64,000 bases of DNA from Streptomyces rimosus subsp. rimosus (GTDB lineage Bacteria; Actinomycetota; Actinomycetes; Streptomycetales; Streptomycetaceae), in NCBI RefSeq assembly GCF_000720725.1, contig NZ_JOCQ01000022.1, forward strand, positions 38,088 through 102,087, written 5' to 3'. A program made the translations under genes and the position numbers. How positions within the stretch are numbered: position 1 is the stretch's first letter; every line of letters starts with the position of its first letter. Of this stretch, positions 32,938 through 41,885 are shown piece after piece. The notes beneath the pieces are model-generated. The model was not told the DNA's origin. It worked only from the letters and a program-made list of their open reading frames with translations, and did not search any database.

Positions 32938-34092
32938 CTACGGAGCCGGGATGTCCACCAGTTCCGCAAGCGCCGCGCGGTGCCGTCCCGGCGTGCCCAG
33001 GGCGGTCTCGTCGGCCTTGGCCCGCTTGAGGAACAGATGGGCGGGGTGTTCCCAGGTCATACCGATGCCGCCGTGCAGCTGGATGCATTCCTCCGCCGCG
33101 CGCACCGCGACGGGCGCGCAGTACGCCTGGGCGACCGCCACCGCCACCGGCGCGTCCGGGCTGCCGGTGGCCAGCGCGTCGGCGGCATTGCGGGCCGCAG
33201 CGCGGGCCGAGGCGACGTCCAGCCAGAGGGCGGCCATCCGGTGCTTGAGCGCCTGGAACGAGCCGACGGGGCGGCCGAACTGGGTGCGCTGCGCGGTGTG
33301 CCGGACGGTTGCGGCCAGGCACCATTCGGCGATGCCGAGCTGCTCGGAGGCGAGGAGCCCCGCGCCGGTCAGCAGCGCCCCGGTCACTGCCGCGCGGGCC
33401 GTGTCCTGTCCGGCCAGCAGCCGCCCGGCGGCGCGGTCCAGGGTGATCCGGGCCGGTACGCGGGTCAGGTCGAGCGGGACACCTGGTTCGACGCGCACGC
33501 CGTCGGCCGTCGCGTCCACGGCGTACAGCGCGTATCCGTACGGGCCGTCGGCCGGTACGAGCAGCACGTCCGCGGCGGCCGCGTCCGCGACGCCGGTCAC
33601 CTCGCCGCTCAGCGTGCCGTCCGCGTCGGCCCGTACGGCCGGCTCCGGCAGGGTGCCGGGAGCCGTCGGCAGGGGTACGGCGAGCACGCCGACGCTGCGC
33701 CCCTCGGCGAGCGCGGCGAGCGGCGCGGCCACTTCGGGGCGGTCGGTCTCGCAGCCGAGCAACGCCGTCACCGCGAGGACCGCACTGGTCAGATACGGCA
33801 CGGGGGCCACCGCACGGCCCAGTTCCTCCAGGACGACGGCGGCCTCGCGGGCGCTCGCGCCCTGCCCGCCGAGCTTCTCGGGGACCAGCAGCCCGGCGGT
33901 ACCCATGTCGGCGGCCAGTTGGCGCCACAGCCCGGTGTCGTACGCCCGGCCGCTCTCCAGGTCCGCGAGGACGGCGGCCGGGCCGCCGCGGTCGGCGAGC
34001 AGCGAGCGGACGGCGGCCCGCAGGTCCTCCTCCGGCTCCGAGTAGAGGAGATCGGGTTCGGTGGGGGCCGGGGCCCCGCTCGGAGCGGTCAT
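32938..34092 (-). CDS. Acyl-CoA dehydrogenase family protein (second)
   Basis: A 384-residue flavoprotein with conserved C-terminal helical core (ALKHRMAALWLDVASARAAAR) and the FAD-binding ECIQLHGGIGMTWEHP segment. The N-terminal half is more divergent, as in the smaller subunit of heteromeric steroid or acyl-CoA dehydrogenases (FadE pairs). It overlaps the stop of the first dehydrogenase as ATGA, so the two are made in equal amounts and probably form a hetero-oligomer. It would desaturate an acyl-CoA; a steroid side chain or other bulky acid is possible. Confidence 0.9.
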   Translation of the reverse strand: MTAPSGAPAPTEPDLLYSEPEEDLRAAVRSLLADRGGPAAVLADLESGRAYDTGLWRQLAADMGTAGLLVPEKLGGQGASAREAAVVLEELGRAVAPVPYLTSAVLAVTALLGCETDRPEVAAPLAALAEGRSVGVLAVPLPTAPGTLPEPAVRADADGTLSGEVTGVADAAAADVLLVPADGPYGYALYAVDATADGVRVEPGVPLDLTRVPARITLDRAAGRLLAGQDTARAAVTGALLTGAGLLASEQLGIAEWCLAATVRHTAQRTQFGRPVGSFQALKHRMAALWLDVASARAAARNAADALATGSPDAPVAVAVAQAYCAPVAVRAAEECIQLHGGIGMTWEHPAHLFLKRAKADETALGTPGRHRAALAELVDIPAP

Positions 34093-35303
34093 CGGGGAAG
34101 GTCCTTCCAGGCGACGTCCTTGTCGGTGCGCGGCTCGGGCGGCAGGCCCAGGACGCGTTCGGCGACGATGTTCAGCAGCACCTCGGAGGTGCCGCCCTCG
34201 ATGGAGTTGCCCTTGGCCCGCAGGTAGCGGTAGCCGGCCTGGCGTCCGGTGAAGTCCACGCCCTCGGGGCGGCGCAGCGTCCAGTCGTCGTACGCCAGCC
34301 CGTCCTCGCCCAGGAACTCCACCTCCCAGCCGCTGATCTGCTGGGCCAGCCGGGCGAACGCCAGCTTCATGCCGCTGCCCTCGGGCCCGGGGTGCCCCTT
34401 GGCGAGCTGCTGGCGCAGCCGCTCCCCCGTCAGGCGGGCGACCTCGGCGTCCACCCAGTGGCGCAGCAGCCGCTGGTGGAGGTCGTGGGTGCGTGCTTCG
34501 GGGCGTTCGCGCCAGGCCCGGGCGGCGACGCCGATCATGCCGCCCTCGCGCGGCTGGCGGGAGCCGCCGATCGCCACCCGCTCGTTCATGAGCGTGGTCT
34601 GCGCGACCTTCCAGCCCTCCCCCGCCTCGCCGAGGCGGTGCGCGTCGGGGATCCGTACGCCGGTCAGGAAGACCTCGTTGAACTCCGCCTCGCCGGTGAT
34701 CTGCCGCAGCGGACGCACCTCGACGCCGGGGTCGGTCATGTCGCACACGAAGTAGGTGATGCCGCGGTGCTTGGGCAGTTCCGGGTCCGTACGGGCGATG
34801 AGGATCGCCCAGCGGGCCAGGTGGGCACTGGACGTCCACACCTTCTGGCCGTCCACCACCCAGCCGGTGCCGTCCTCGTCCCGTACGGCACGGGTGGCGA
34901 GCGCGGCCAGGTCCGACCCGGCGCCGGGCTCGCTGAACAGCTGGCACCAGACCTCTTCGCCGGTCCACAGCGGGCGCAGGAAGCGCTGCTTCTGCTCGTC
35001 CGTGCCGAAGCGGAGGATGGTGGGGGCGGCCATGCCCAGGCCGATGCCGATACGGCGCGGGTCGTTGTCCGGCGCGCCCGCCGCCTCCAGCTCGGCGTCC
35101 ACCACGGCCTGGAGCGCGCGCGGCGCTTCCAGCCCGCCCAGGCCGCGGGGGAAGTGGACCCAGGCCAGCCCGGCGTCGAAGCGGGCCCGCAGGAAGTCGA
35201 GCGGGGCGGTGTCGGCGGGCGGGTGGGAAGCGAGCAAGTCGGCCGTACGGGTGCGCAGTTCATCGGCGGTGAGGCGCCCGGCCTCCGTGGTCTGCTCCGC
35301 CAT
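34089..35303 (-). CDS. Acyl-CoA dehydrogenase family protein (first)
   Basis: A 404-residue dehydrogenase: FAD/substrate motif CQLFSEPGAGSDLAAL, VDGQKVWTSSAHLARW, and the C-terminal SIEGGTSEVLLNIVAERVLGL segment. The usual catalytic Glu region could not be placed with certainty. It overlaps the oxidoreductase stop by one base (TGATG) and the second dehydrogenase by four. Gene order quinone oxidoreductase, two dehydrogenases suggests breakdown of a branched or cyclic carboxylic acid through its CoA ester. Confidence 0.92.
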   Translation of the reverse strand: MAEQTTEAGRLTADELRTRTADLLASHPPADTAPLDFLRARFDAGLAWVHFPRGLGGLEAPRALQAVVDAELEAAGAPDNDPRRIGIGLGMAAPTILRFGTDEQKQRFLRPLWTGEEVWCQLFSEPGAGSDLAALATRAVRDEDGTGWVVDGQKVWTSSAHLARWAILIARTDPELPKHRGITYFVCDMTDPGVEVRPLRQITGEAEFNEVFLTGVRIPDAHRLGEAGEGWKVAQTTLMNERVAIGGSRQPREGGMIGVAARAWRERPEARTHDLHQRLLRHWVDAEVARLTGERLRQQLAKGHPGPEGSGMKLAFARLAQQISGWEVEFLGEDGLAYDDWTLRRPEGVDFTGRQAGYRYLRAKGNSIEGGTSEVLLNIVAERVLGLPPEPRTDKDVAWKDLPR

Positions 35304-36298
35304 CACGCCTCCTCCAGTCCGGGGACGACGACCAGACGGCCGGTGGTCGTGCCGTCGAAGACCCGCTGCACGGCCTCGGCCGCGCCGGAGAGCGGCACCC
35401 GGCCGCCGATCAGCGGCTTGATGACGCCCTGTGCGGCCAGCTTGGCCAGCTCCTCGTGGCAGGCGTCGACGGCGGCCGGGTCCTTGGTGTTGTACAGGCC
35501 CCAGTGGAGGCCGAGGATCGTGTAGTTCTTCACGAGGGCGTGGTTGAGGCCGGGGGCCGGTACGGCGCCGCTGGCGAAGCCGACGACCACGATGCGGCCC
35601 TCGAAGGCCACGCACTTGACGGACTTGGCGTACGCGTCGCCGCCCACCGGGTCGTAGACGACGTCCGCGCCCCGGCCGCCGGTCGCCTCCTTGACGGCGG
35701 CCACGATGTCGTCCGTACGCCGGTCCAGCACCAGGTCGCAGCCGAGCTCCCGGGCGACGGCCGCCTTCTCGGAGCCGCCCACCACGCCGATGACCCGCGC
35801 GCCCGCGGCCTTGCCGAGCTGGACGGCGGCGCTGCCGACACCGCCCGACGCCGCGTGCACGAGCAGGGTCTCGCCCGCCTGGAGCCGGGCCCGGCGGTGC
35901 AGGCCGAACCAGCCGGTCTGGTAGCCGATGTGCAGCGCGGCGGCCTCCGCGTCGTCCAGGGCGTCCGGTGCGGCGCGTACGGTCGCCGCGTCCACCAGGA
36001 CGCGTTCGGCGAAGCCGCCGTCCGGCAGCGGGGGCTGGGCCAGCACCCGGGCGCCCGCCTCCGCGGACGCGCCGTCGCCCGCTTCGAGCACCTCGCCGCA
36101 GATCTCCACGCCCGGCGTGAACGGGAACGGCGGGCGCACCTGGTACTCGCCGCGGCACAGCAGCGCGTCGGGAAAGTTGACGTTGGCGGCCCGCACCCGC
36201 AGCAGCAGCTGCCCCGGCCCGGGCTGCGGGTCCGGCACTTCTTCCAGCCGCATCACCTCACGAGGCTCGCCGTTCTCGTGTACGCGCCATGCCTTCAC
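35303..36298 (-). CDS. NADPH:quinone oxidoreductase / zinc-less MDR protein
   Basis: A 331-residue medium-chain reductase of the quinone oxidoreductase type: VPDPQPGPGQLLLRVRAANVN, PGVEICGEVLEAG and the NADPH-binding VHAASGGVGSAAVQLGKAAG. Zinc ligands of alcohol dehydrogenases are absent. GTG 36298 is chosen because GGAGG precedes it by five bases; an in-frame GTG twelve bases upstream is less supported. First gene of a three-gene operon with two acyl-CoA dehydrogenases. It likely reduces an enoyl or quinone-like intermediate. Confidence 0.9.
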   Translation of the reverse strand: MKAWRVHENGEPREVMRLEEVPDPQPGPGQLLLRVRAANVNFPDALLCRGEYQVRPPFPFTPGVEICGEVLEAGDGASAEAGARVLAQPPLPDGGFAERVLVDAATVRAAPDALDDAEAAALHIGYQTGWFGLHRRARLQAGETLLVHAASGGVGSAAVQLGKAAGARVIGVVGGSEKAAVARELGCDLVLDRRTDDIVAAVKEATGGRGADVVYDPVGGDAYAKSVKCVAFEGRIVVVGFASGAVPAPGLNHALVKNYTILGLHWGLYNTKDPAAVDACHEELAKLAAQGVIKPLIGGRVPLSGAAEAVQRVFDGTTTGRLVVVPGLEEA

Positions 36299-36360
36299 TG
36301 GTGCCTCCACAGACCTCGGGTACGCGGGGAGCGCGGGGAACCGGCCCCGCGGCCATCGGC

Positions 36361-36378
36361 ATACTAAGCGGTCGGTAT
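36361..36378. promoter_or_regulatory. Candidate TetR-type operator before the oxidoreductase/dehydrogenase operon
   Basis: ATACTAAGCGGTCGGTAT is an imperfect palindrome with outer ATAC/GTAT and a GCGGTCGG core, 63 bp upstream of the oxidoreductase GTG. The core is the reverse complement of the CCGACCG found at the two other TetR-type sites in this window. Confidence 0.5.
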
Positions 36379-36480
36379 CCCGCGGGGAATAGCCGATGTT
36401 CCGGGCGGCCGGCCGCCCGCCCGGATCCTGGTACCGGCAGGGTCAGGCTCACCGCGCCCCGGTGTACGAAACTGTCCGGC

Positions 36481-37362
36481 ATGGACACACCTGCCGAGCT
36501 GGGCAACTTCCTCAGGACCCGCCGCGCCCGCCTCCAGCCGGAGGACGTGGGCCTGGTCCCCTACGGCGGCCGGCGCCGCGTACCGGGCCTGCGCCGCGAG
36601 GAGCTGGCGCAGCTGGCCGGGGTGAGCATCGCGTACTACACACGGCTCGAACAGGGCCAGAGCCACAACGCCTCGGACGGCGTCCTCGACGCGCTGGCCC
36701 GCGCCCTGCGGCTGACCCCGGACGAACGCGCGCACCTGCGCGACCTCGCGCGCCCCGCCAAGGCCCGCCGCCGCCCGTCCGTACGGCCCGACAAGGCGCG
36801 CCCCGGGGTGCTCCAGCTGCTCGCCGCCCTGGACGGGGTGCCGGCCGTGGCGCTCGACCGGCGCTTCGAGGTGCTGGCGTGGAACCCGCTGGGGCATGCG
36901 CTGCTGGCCGGGCACCTGGACCTCGACAGCCCGGGTCGGCCGCTGGACCGCCCCAACACCCAGCGGCTGCTGTTCCTCGACCCGCACACCCGCGAGCTGT
37001 ACCCGGACCGCGAGACGGAGACCCGCCGGGCCGTCGCCGCGCTGCGCATGGCGGCCGGGCAGCACCCGGACGACCGGCAGCTGGCCGGGCTGATCGGCGA
37101 ACTGTCCATGAAGAGCACCGAGTTCAGCACCCTGTGGGCCCGGCACGGCGTCAGCAACTGCACCTTCGGCACCAAGCGCTTCCACCATCCGCTGGTCGGC
37201 GCGATGGAGCTGGACTTCGAGCTGATGCAGACGCCGGACGGCTCCGGGCAGGGCCTGCTGATGTACAGCGCCCGGCCCGGTTCGCCGTCCGAGGCGGCGC
37301 TGCGGCTACTCGCCGCGCAGCACGTTCCAGAACCGCGGGTCCTCGAACCCGAGCGCCCATAG
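36481..37362 (+). CDS. XRE-family regulator with MmyB-type ligand-binding domain
   Basis: A 293-residue protein: helix-turn-helix at residues about 8-75 (GLRREELAQLAGVSIAYYTRLEQG core) and a C-terminal PAS-like MmyB domain (VAVLDRRF-like FEVLAWNPLGHALL to FHHPLVGAMELDFELM) that binds fatty-acid-like ligands in relatives. Such regulators often control an adjacent oxidoreductase; here the quinone oxidoreductase operon is divergent, so it may respond to acyl compounds degraded by it. The 3' end overlaps the convergent glycosidase gene by 57 bp. Confidence 0.9.
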   Translation: MDTPAELGNFLRTRRARLQPEDVGLVPYGGRRRVPGLRREELAQLAGVSIAYYTRLEQGQSHNASDGVLDALARALRLTPDERAHLRDLARPAKARRRPSVRPDKARPGVLQLLAALDGVPAVALDRRFEVLAWNPLGHALLAGHLDLDSPGRPLDRPNTQRLLFLDPHTRELYPDRETETRRAVAALRMAAGQHPDDRQLAGLIGELSMKSTEFSTLWARHGVSNCTFGTKRFHHPLVGAMELDFELMQTPDGSGQGLLMYSARPGSPSEAALRLLAAQHVPEPRVLEPERP

Positions 37363-38493
37363 CCCGGCGTTGCGCACGCCGTACTTCCGCAGCAGCGACA
37401 GGTGCGCCGCGACGCCGCGCGCGTCCTGGTACCAGACCTCGTGCACGGCCCGGCCCGCCTTGTACGTGAAGTGCGGCGTGCCCGACTTCGTGTCGAAGCG
37501 GTAGGCCACGCCCTTGCGGCGGCGCAGCGCCTCCGCCTCCTTCCAGGTCAGATGCTTGGCGCGGGCCTTGACGCCCCGGGTCCAGTCCCAGCCGTAACCG
37601 GGGAAGGCGATTTCCAGCTTGTCGCGCGGCACGGTGCCGGTGGCGTAGCGCAGGAACTCCTCGTACCAGGCGAGCGAGGACAGCGGGCCCGGGGAGCCCT
37701 CGGCCCAGTGCAGGTCGTAGCCCATGATCCGGACACGGTCGGCGGCCTTGCCGAGGCGCGCGTAGTCGTACGCCTTGCCGGAGTTGGCGGTGCGGGCCAT
37801 GACCGTGATCACGCAGCTCTTGCCCCGGGCGTGCAGCTTGGCGCACAGCTCGTCGGCGAACAGCGCGTAGCCGGTGCGCACCCGGTCCCGCATCCGGGCG
37901 GTGCCGGTGGTCGCCATCGTCTCGTAGTCGAGGTCGACGCCGTCGTACGCGCGCGAGGCCACCAGCCGCAGCAGCGCCCTGATGTGCGCGCCGCGGCGGG
38001 TCCGGTCGTGCAGCAGGGCGGCCATCGTGGCGGCGTCCATGGATTCGTTGACGGTGGGCACGACCTTGATGCCGGCCTTGTGCAGTCCGGCGACGACCTG
38101 CCGGTCCCCCGCGCCCGGCTGGCCCTTGATGGTGGTGGCGGAGGTGGCCCGGTACCAGAAGGGGCTGACGGTGTGCAGCTGCGCGGCGTGCTGGAGGGCG
38201 TCGCGGTAGGCGCCCCGGGTGTCGCCCCAGTAGGGCAGCCAGGCGGAGACCGTACGGCCCGTCCCCGTGCCGGGCGCCTTGGCTCCGGCCGCCTCTCCGG
38301 TGCCGTCGGTGCGGCCGTCCTCGGTGGCGGGCGGCGGCGCGGTGGCGGGGGCCCGGTGCGCGGCCGTGGCAGCCGCACGGCCCCCCGTACGGCCCTGGGC
38401 CGCGGCCCCGGGCGGCAGCGCGGCGGCCACCCCGGACGCCGCCAGCAGGAACGCGATCCCGAGCCGCGCCCGGGCAGCCGATGCATGATCCAT
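37306..38493 (-). CDS. Secreted GH18-like glycoside hydrolase
   Basis: A 395-residue secreted protein: signal peptide to about residue 32, an Ala/Pro/Gly/Thr-rich linker to about 80, then a GH18 TIM barrel. The catalytic motif DGVDLDYE is at residues 184-191 with Glu191 as acid/base; VSAWLPYWG and IMGYDLHWAEGSPGP are other barrel strands typical of the YaaH/SpoIIIAF-like subgroup rather than true chitinases. Probable target is peptidoglycan or another N-acetylglucosamine polymer. The last 57 bp overlap the convergent regulator gene. Confidence 0.88.
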   Translation of the reverse strand: MDHASAARARLGIAFLLAASGVAAALPPGAAAQGRTGGRAAATAAHRAPATAPPPATEDGRTDGTGEAAGAKAPGTGTGRTVSAWLPYWGDTRGAYRDALQHAAQLHTVSPFWYRATSATTIKGQPGAGDRQVVAGLHKAGIKVVPTVNESMDAATMAALLHDRTRRGAHIRALLRLVASRAYDGVDLDYETMATTGTARMRDRVRTGYALFADELCAKLHARGKSCVITVMARTANSGKAYDYARLGKAADRVRIMGYDLHWAEGSPGPLSSLAWYEEFLRYATGTVPRDKLEIAFPGYGWDWTRGVKARAKHLTWKEAEALRRRKGVAYRFDTKSGTPHFTYKAGRAVHEVWYQDARGVAAHLSLLRKYGVRNAGLWALGFEDPRFWNVLRGE

Positions 38494-38614
38494 GCCCCGA
38501 GCCTGTCCCGGGCGTGGCGCTCCCGTCGCGCGGATTGCGCCGAACGGCCGCGCCAGGACCCGCCCTCCGGGCGTACGGGCCCGGCAGCCGCGTCAGGTCC
38601 CGTACGCGCAGCGG

Positions 38615-39517
38615 TCAGCCGCAGACGTCGCCGGGCGAACGGCGGGCCCCCGAAGCCTCCGCCGCCCGGCCCCCCGCCCCCAGCAGGCCGGTCGCCGTGA
38701 GGTCGGCACGGCCGGCCAGGCGCAGGAACGCGCGGCGGGAACCCTCGGTCACGATGCCCGGCAGGACGGCCCGCACCACCTGGCCCGCGCGCAGCCACGG
38801 CTGCGCGTAGACCGCGGCGGACCGCCGTTCGATTCCGCGCGCCAGGCGGTCGGCCACCGGCCCGGCGTCGTACGTCTTCGAGGCGGGCCAGGGCAGGTGC
38901 GCGCGCAGCTCCCGCATCGCCGCCCGGCGGTCGGACGCCCGCACCATCTCGGTGTCCGCCCAGCTGAGGTACCCGACCCCGACGCCCACCCCGCGGTGCG
39001 CCAGTTCGGCGCGCAGCACCTGCGCGAAGGTCTCCACCCCGGACTTCGAGGCGCAGTACGCCGACAGCATCGGCGCCGGGCCGAGGGCCGCGAGGGAGGC
39101 GACCTGGAGGAAGTAGCCCCGGGTGTCCAGGAGCGCGGGCAGGAAGGCGCGGGCGGTCACCGCGCTGCCGATCAGGTTGACCTCGACGACGCGGCGCCAG
39201 ACGGCCGGGTCGGTGTCGAGGAAGGGCCCGCCCGCCACCACCCCGGCGTTGGCGACGACGATGGACGGCGGGCCGAAGCGGCGCTGCACGAGCGCGGCGG
39301 CGCGGTCCATCGCGTCCTCGTCGGTCACGTCCACCGGCCAGTGGGCGGCGTGCCCCGGCAGACCGGCCGCGACCCGCTCCAGCTCGTCCTCCTCCAGACC
39401 GAGCAGGGCCACGTCGGCGCCCCGCCGTACGAGTGAACGCGCCATGTGCGCCCCCAGGCCTCGCGCCGCGCCGGTCACCACGGCCGTGCGCCCGAGCAGG
39501 GGAAGGTCGTGGCTCAT
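38615..39517 (-). CDS. Short-chain dehydrogenase/reductase
   Basis: A 300-residue SDR: cofactor motif TGAARGLGAHMA (about residue 15), NAG in VVANAGVV, active-site Ser region VASLAALG and catalytic Tyr-Lys in YCASK. A C-terminal extension (from about residue 215) with membrane-associated character follows, as in SDRs acting on lipophilic substrates. It is divergent from the SRPBCC gene. It may oxidise or reduce an alcohol of the terpenoid made by the nearby cyclase, but this is inference. Confidence 0.9.
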   Translation of the reverse strand: MSHDLPLLGRTAVVTGAARGLGAHMARSLVRRGADVALLGLEEDELERVAAGLPGHAAHWPVDVTDEDAMDRAAALVQRRFGPPSIVVANAGVVAGGPFLDTDPAVWRRVVEVNLIGSAVTARAFLPALLDTRGYFLQVASLAALGPAPMLSAYCASKSGVETFAQVLRAELAHRGVGVGVGYLSWADTEMVRASDRRAAMRELRAHLPWPASKTYDAGPVADRLARGIERRSAAVYAQPWLRAGQVVRAVLPGIVTEGSRRAFLRLAGRADLTATGLLGAGGRAAEASGARRSPGDVCG

Positions 39518-39700
39518 GTCGGTCCTCCACGGTCTGCGTGCGGTGCCCGGCCGGTACGGGGACGGTCCGTCCAACGTAACGCCGTGGCGGCACCGGAGCC
39601 CGGCGCGACCGTTCCGTGTGGTCCGGCGCTTAATGGGCACCCGGAGGCCGGAGGAAAGGGACCGGCCTGGGCCGGCGAGCACACGCCGACTGGAGACCGC

Positions 39701-40156
39701 ATGGCGGTAAGACATCAGCTGATCAAGAAGCACCCGGACGCGGTGTGGGCGGTGCTCGCCGACGGCGGCCGGTACCAGGACTGGGTGGTCGGACCGTACC
39801 GGTCGCAGCCGTGCGAGGGCGTCTGGCCGGAGCTGGGATCGACGATCAGCTACAGCGTCCGGCTGGGGCCGCTGTCGCTGAGCGGCCGGACCGTCGTGCG
39901 GCGCTGCGAGCCGCCCAAGGAGCTGGAGCTGGAGGTGGACAGCGGCGCGCTGGGCACCGCGCGGATCGCCGTCGAGATCCGTCCCTGGGGCGACCACGCC
40001 CTGGTGATCATGGACGAGCACCCTCTCCAGGGGCCCGGCGGGCTGCTGCACAACACCGTCCTGGACGCCCTGTTCCAGCTCCGGCACCGCAGCATGCTCA
40101 AGCGGCTGGCCAGGCTCGTGGAAAGCGGTTCCCGGCAGCCTCGCGAGACGGCGTGA
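39701..40156 (+). CDS. SRPBCC (START/polyketide cyclase-like) family protein
   Basis: A 151-residue protein with the SRPBCC helix-grip pattern: VRHQLIKKHPDAVWAVLAD at the N-terminus, a central beta region with GSTISYSVRLGPLSLSGR, and a long C-terminal helix. Such proteins bind hydrophobic ligands in a cavity. GGAG lies five bases before the ATG. It is co-directional with and 52 bp upstream of the CrtI-like oxidoreductase; the pair recurs in actinobacteria and probably handles a lipid or isoprenoid. Confidence 0.85.
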   Translation: MAVRHQLIKKHPDAVWAVLADGGRYQDWVVGPYRSQPCEGVWPELGSTISYSVRLGPLSLSGRTVVRRCEPPKELELEVDSGALGTARIAVEIRPWGDHALVIMDEHPLQGPGGLLHNTVLDALFQLRHRSMLKRLARLVESGSRQPRETA

Positions 40157-40208
40157 TGGCGCGGCACGCGGGCGTACGGGGCCCGGCTCCGGCGGGAAGG
40201 AGGCGGCC

Positions 40209-41846
40209 ATGCCGGACGCCGTGGTGATCGGCGCGGGCCCGAACGGGCTGGTGGCCGCCAATCTGCTGGCCGACGCGGGCTGGAGCGTGGAGGTCCTGGA
40301 GGCGCAGCCGGAAGCGGGCGGCGCGGTCCGCAGCGACCGGGGCGTCCACCCCGACTACGTCAACGACCTGTGCAGCTCCTTCTACCCGCTGGCCGCCGCC
40401 TCCCCCGTGCTCGCCGCGCTGCGCCTGGAGGACCACGGGCTGCGCTGGAGCCACGCGCCCAGCGTCCTGGCCCACCCGCTCACCGACGGCCGGTGCGCGG
40501 TGCTGCAACGCCGGATGCCCGCCACCGCCGACGGGCTGGACCGCTTCGCGGCGGGCGACGGCGACGCCTGGCGACGGCTCTGCGAGATCTGGGACCGGGT
40601 CGGGCCGGACATCCTGAACGCCCTGTTCACACCGTTCCCGCCGGTGGTGGCCACGGCCCGGCTCGCCACCCGGCTGCGCAGCGCGGGCGGCCTGCGGCTG
40701 GCCCGCACGCTGGTGCTGCCCGTGCGGCGCCTGGGCGACGAGGAGTTCGGCGGCGAGGGCGGCCGGCTGCTGCTCGCGGGCAACGCCCTGCACGCCGACC
40801 TCGCGCCGGAGGCCGCGGGCAGCGGCGGCTTCGGCTGGCTGATGTCCATGCTCGGCCAGGCGTACGGCTTCCCGGTGCCGGTCGGCGGCGCGGGCGCGCT
40901 GACCGAGGCCCTGGTGCGGCGGCTGGAGGCGCGCGGCGGAGCGCTGCGCTGCGACGAGCGCGTGACCGAGGTGGTCGTACGGGCGGGCCGCGCGGTGGCG
41001 GTGCGCACGGCGGGCGGTGAGACGGTGCCGGCGGGCCGCGCGGTGCTGGCCGACGTCTCCGTACCGTCCCTCTACGGCGAACTGGTCGACCGCCGCCACC
41101 TGCCCACCCGGCTGCTGGCCGACCTGCGCCGCTTCCAGTGGGACTTCGCGACGTTCAAGGTCGACTGGGCGCTGGACGGGCCGGTGCCCTGGACCGCGCC
41201 CGGGGCGGCGACCGCGGGCACCGTGCACCTGGCCGACGGCGTCGACGAACTGACCCGGTTCGCGGCGCAGCTGGCGGCGGGCCGGGTCCCGGACCGGCCG
41301 TTCGCCCTCTTCGGGCAGATGACCACCGCCGACGCCACCCGTTCACCGGCCGGTACGGAGTCGGCCTGGGCCTACACCCACGTCCCGCACGACGTCCGCG
41401 CGGACGCCGGGGAGGACGGCATCACCGGCGCCTGGCACGACGGCGAGCGGCAGGCGATGGCGGACCGGGTGGAGGAGCAGGTGGAGCGGTACGCGCCGGG
41501 CTTCCGCAGCCGCATCCGGGCCCGCCGCATCCTCGCGCCGCCCACGCTCCAGGCCCTGGACGCCAATCTGCACGGCGGCGCCATCAACGGCGGTACGACC
41601 GCCATGCACCAGCAGCTCGTCTTCCGCCCCGTACCTGGCACGGGGCGCCCGGAGACGCCGGTCAAGGGCCTGTATCTCGCATCGGCCGGCGCGCATCCGG
41701 GCGGCGGTGTGCACGGCGCGCCCGGCGCCAACGCAGCGCGCGCCGCACTGCGCAAGCGGTCGCCGAGCAGCGCGCTCAGCCGTCTCCAGCGGTCGCTGAC
41801 GGGCCGTAACCGGCTCGGCGAGCGGCCGGACGATCCGACGGAGTGA
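40209..41846 (+). CDS. CrtI/phytoene desaturase-like FAD oxidoreductase (COG1233)
   Basis: A 545-residue flavoprotein: dinucleotide-binding VVIGAGPNGLVAANLLADAG at residues 4-23, and the C-terminal FAD-contacting YLASAGAHPGGGVHGAPGANAA region (about residue 495). The family covers phytoene desaturases, retinol saturases and related oxidoreductases. It could desaturate an isoprenoid, and a terpene cyclase lies convergent 39 bp downstream. AGGAGG-like GGAAGGAGGC precedes the ATG. No phytoene synthase or GGPP synthase is nearby, so it is not a standard carotenoid cluster. Confidence 0.88.
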   Translation: MPDAVVIGAGPNGLVAANLLADAGWSVEVLEAQPEAGGAVRSDRGVHPDYVNDLCSSFYPLAAASPVLAALRLEDHGLRWSHAPSVLAHPLTDGRCAVLQRRMPATADGLDRFAAGDGDAWRRLCEIWDRVGPDILNALFTPFPPVVATARLATRLRSAGGLRLARTLVLPVRRLGDEEFGGEGGRLLLAGNALHADLAPEAAGSGGFGWLMSMLGQAYGFPVPVGGAGALTEALVRRLEARGGALRCDERVTEVVVRAGRAVAVRTAGGETVPAGRAVLADVSVPSLYGELVDRRHLPTRLLADLRRFQWDFATFKVDWALDGPVPWTAPGAATAGTVHLADGVDELTRFAAQLAAGRVPDRPFALFGQMTTADATRSPAGTESAWAYTHVPHDVRADAGEDGITGAWHDGERQAMADRVEEQVERYAPGFRSRIRARRILAPPTLQALDANLHGGAINGGTTAMHQQLVFRPVPGTGRPETPVKGLYLASAGAHPGGGVHGAPGANAARAALRKRSPSSALSRLQRSLTGRNRLGERPDDPTE

Positions 41847-41885
41847 CGGGCGCCGGGGAAGCAGGCGGAGTGCCGCGCGCCGGAA

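Noticed and set aside
32938..36298. Steroid catabolism gene set
   Set aside because: Paired acyl-CoA dehydrogenases occur in steroid pathways, but no other steroid genes are present in the window; left as a general CoA-ester pathway.
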